Assembly (NCBI GenBank): GCA_028284625.1
Contig: JANQRH010000016.1
Coordinates: 186,001 to 250,000 of the forward strand
DNA: 64,000 nucleotides
Direction: 5' to 3'
DNA from: Afifellaceae bacterium
GTDB lineage: Bacteria > Pseudomonadota > Alphaproteobacteria > Rhizobiales > Afifellaceae
The position numbers and the translations under genes are program-made. The first letter of the stretch is position 1, and each line of letters starts with the position of its first letter. Below the pieces are notes generated by a model that did not search any database, was not told the DNA's origin, and saw only the letters and a program-made list of their open reading frames with translations. Below are positions 63,505 through 64,000 of this stretch, in pieces.

Positions 63505-64000
63505 CTACTCTCCGGCTTCAAGCTCCGCCTTGAGGTGGACGAAATGCGCAAACGCCATGTCGGCATAGGCGTCCCATTCATCAGCCGTGCTCGCCGCCAA
63601 TTCCGGACTGAGCTCGTTCAAAGGCTGGCCGCTGCCGTAGGCCTTTAAAAGTGTCGCGCAAGCCCGCTCCAGGAAATAGAGATGCTCGAAGGCTTCCGGC
63701 ACCGTCTCGGCGCTGACGGCAACGCCGTGGTTGCACATGATCAGGGCGGCATTTTCACCGATGGCAGTGGCGATCCGCTGGCCTTCGGCGACCTTGTCCG
63801 CCATGCCGCCGAAGTCGCGATCATAGGCGATGCGCCTATAGAACCGGGCGGTGTTGAGATCGATCGGTTTCAGCTCGGGGTCCTTGAGGCACGCCAAGGC
63901 CGTCGCGTTCGGCGGATGGCAATGGAGCAGCACGCGCGCCTTGGGGTTGGTGCGGTGCACAGCGCCGTGGATGCACCAGGCGGAGGGATCGGGTGCATCC
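63505..64000 (-). CDS. Class II aldolase/adducin family protein, C-terminal part
   Basis: The frame is open to the right edge of the window, so the N-terminus is missing. The visible 165 residues have WCIHGAVHRTNPKA, the zinc ligands in LLHCHPPNATALA, and the third-ligand text IMCNHGVAVSAETVPEAFEH. These are the class II aldolase/adducin motifs: zinc-dependent aldolases or epimerases acting on phosphorylated sugars such as fuculose or ribulose phosphate. Substrate unknown. A Met or Val inside the frame (63960) should not be taken as the start. Convergent with the small paralogues. Confidence 0.88.
   Translation of the reverse strand, partial: DAPDPSAWCIHGAVHRTNPKARVLLHCHPPNATALACLKDPELKPIDLNTARFYRRIAYDRDFGGMADKVAEGQRIATAIGENAALIMCNHGVAVSAETVPEAFEHLYFLERACATLLKAYGSGQPLNELSPELAASTADEWDAYADMAFAHFVHLKAELEAGE

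Overview
The window is about 64 kb of GC-rich DNA, coding on both strands with short gaps. It reads as chromosome of an alphaproteobacterium, most likely of the Hyphomicrobiales (Rhizobiales). The reasons are the gene orders petABC with mtnP and apt, rplY-pth-ychF-MaoC, DUF1285-Nudix-CCA enzyme facing moxR-DUF58-DUF4159, and rplU-rpmA-GNAT-obgE, together with a perfect FNR/FixK-type box and typical alphaproteobacterial palindromic repeats. No rRNA, CRISPR array, transposase, integrase or prophage gene was found. The only RNA gene seen is tRNA-Ser(CGA).

Layout. 1-9158: end of pgeF, an M24 peptidase, prs, toxin-antitoxin pair 1, chrA, rplY, pth, toxin-antitoxin pair 2, ychF and two MaoC-type hydratases; the two TA pairs and chrA interrupt an otherwise housekeeping order. 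9296-17473: apt, mtnP, the cytochrome bc1 genes petABC, an ABC exporter, hemF and a DUF1059 gene. 17484-26868: a translationally coupled DUF1285-Nudix-CCA operon facing a four-gene operon moxR-DUF58-DUF4159-VWA that looks like a membrane-anchored AAA+/VWA chaperone system. 26874-32856: a DnaQ-CBS-DUF294 fusion, a YggT-like membrane protein, and the large and small subunits of a sodium:solute symporter, then two conserved hypotheticals. 32837-48915: accessory metabolism and stress genes, including two glutathionyl-hydroquinone reductase paralogues, a YbaK deacylase, an L,D-transpeptidase, an orphan TadG-like VWA protein, an MFS transporter, several small hypotheticals, a 55-residue zinc ribbon behind an FNR-type box, a persulfide dioxygenase-rhodanese fusion and proB. 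48938-52546: obgE-GNAT-rpmA-rplU, tRNA-Ser and a GNAT. 52621-56785: ugpBAEC for glycerol-3-phosphate uptake. 57086-60404: an ATP-grasp/alpha-E/transglutaminase operon. 60484-64000: a di-heme cytochrome, a PPK2 kinase, two tandem small paralogues and the end of a class II aldolase.

How the parts fit: the bc1 complex and hemF serve aerobic respiration and haem supply; prs, apt and mtnP share PRPP and adenine salvage; Pth, bL25, bL21, bL27, ObgE, YchF and the CCA enzyme serve translation; the ugp operon imports organic phosphate. Points most worth a second look: the FNR-type box with the small zinc-ribbon gene beside thiol/persulfide enzymes (45.5-47 kb), the exonuclease-CBS-nucleotidyltransferase fusion beside a symporter, the ATP-grasp/alpha-E/transglutaminase operon without a visible Anbu protease gene, a hairpin plus T-run in the rplY leader, twin long hairpins before pth, and a Pth whose usual active-site Asn is Arg.
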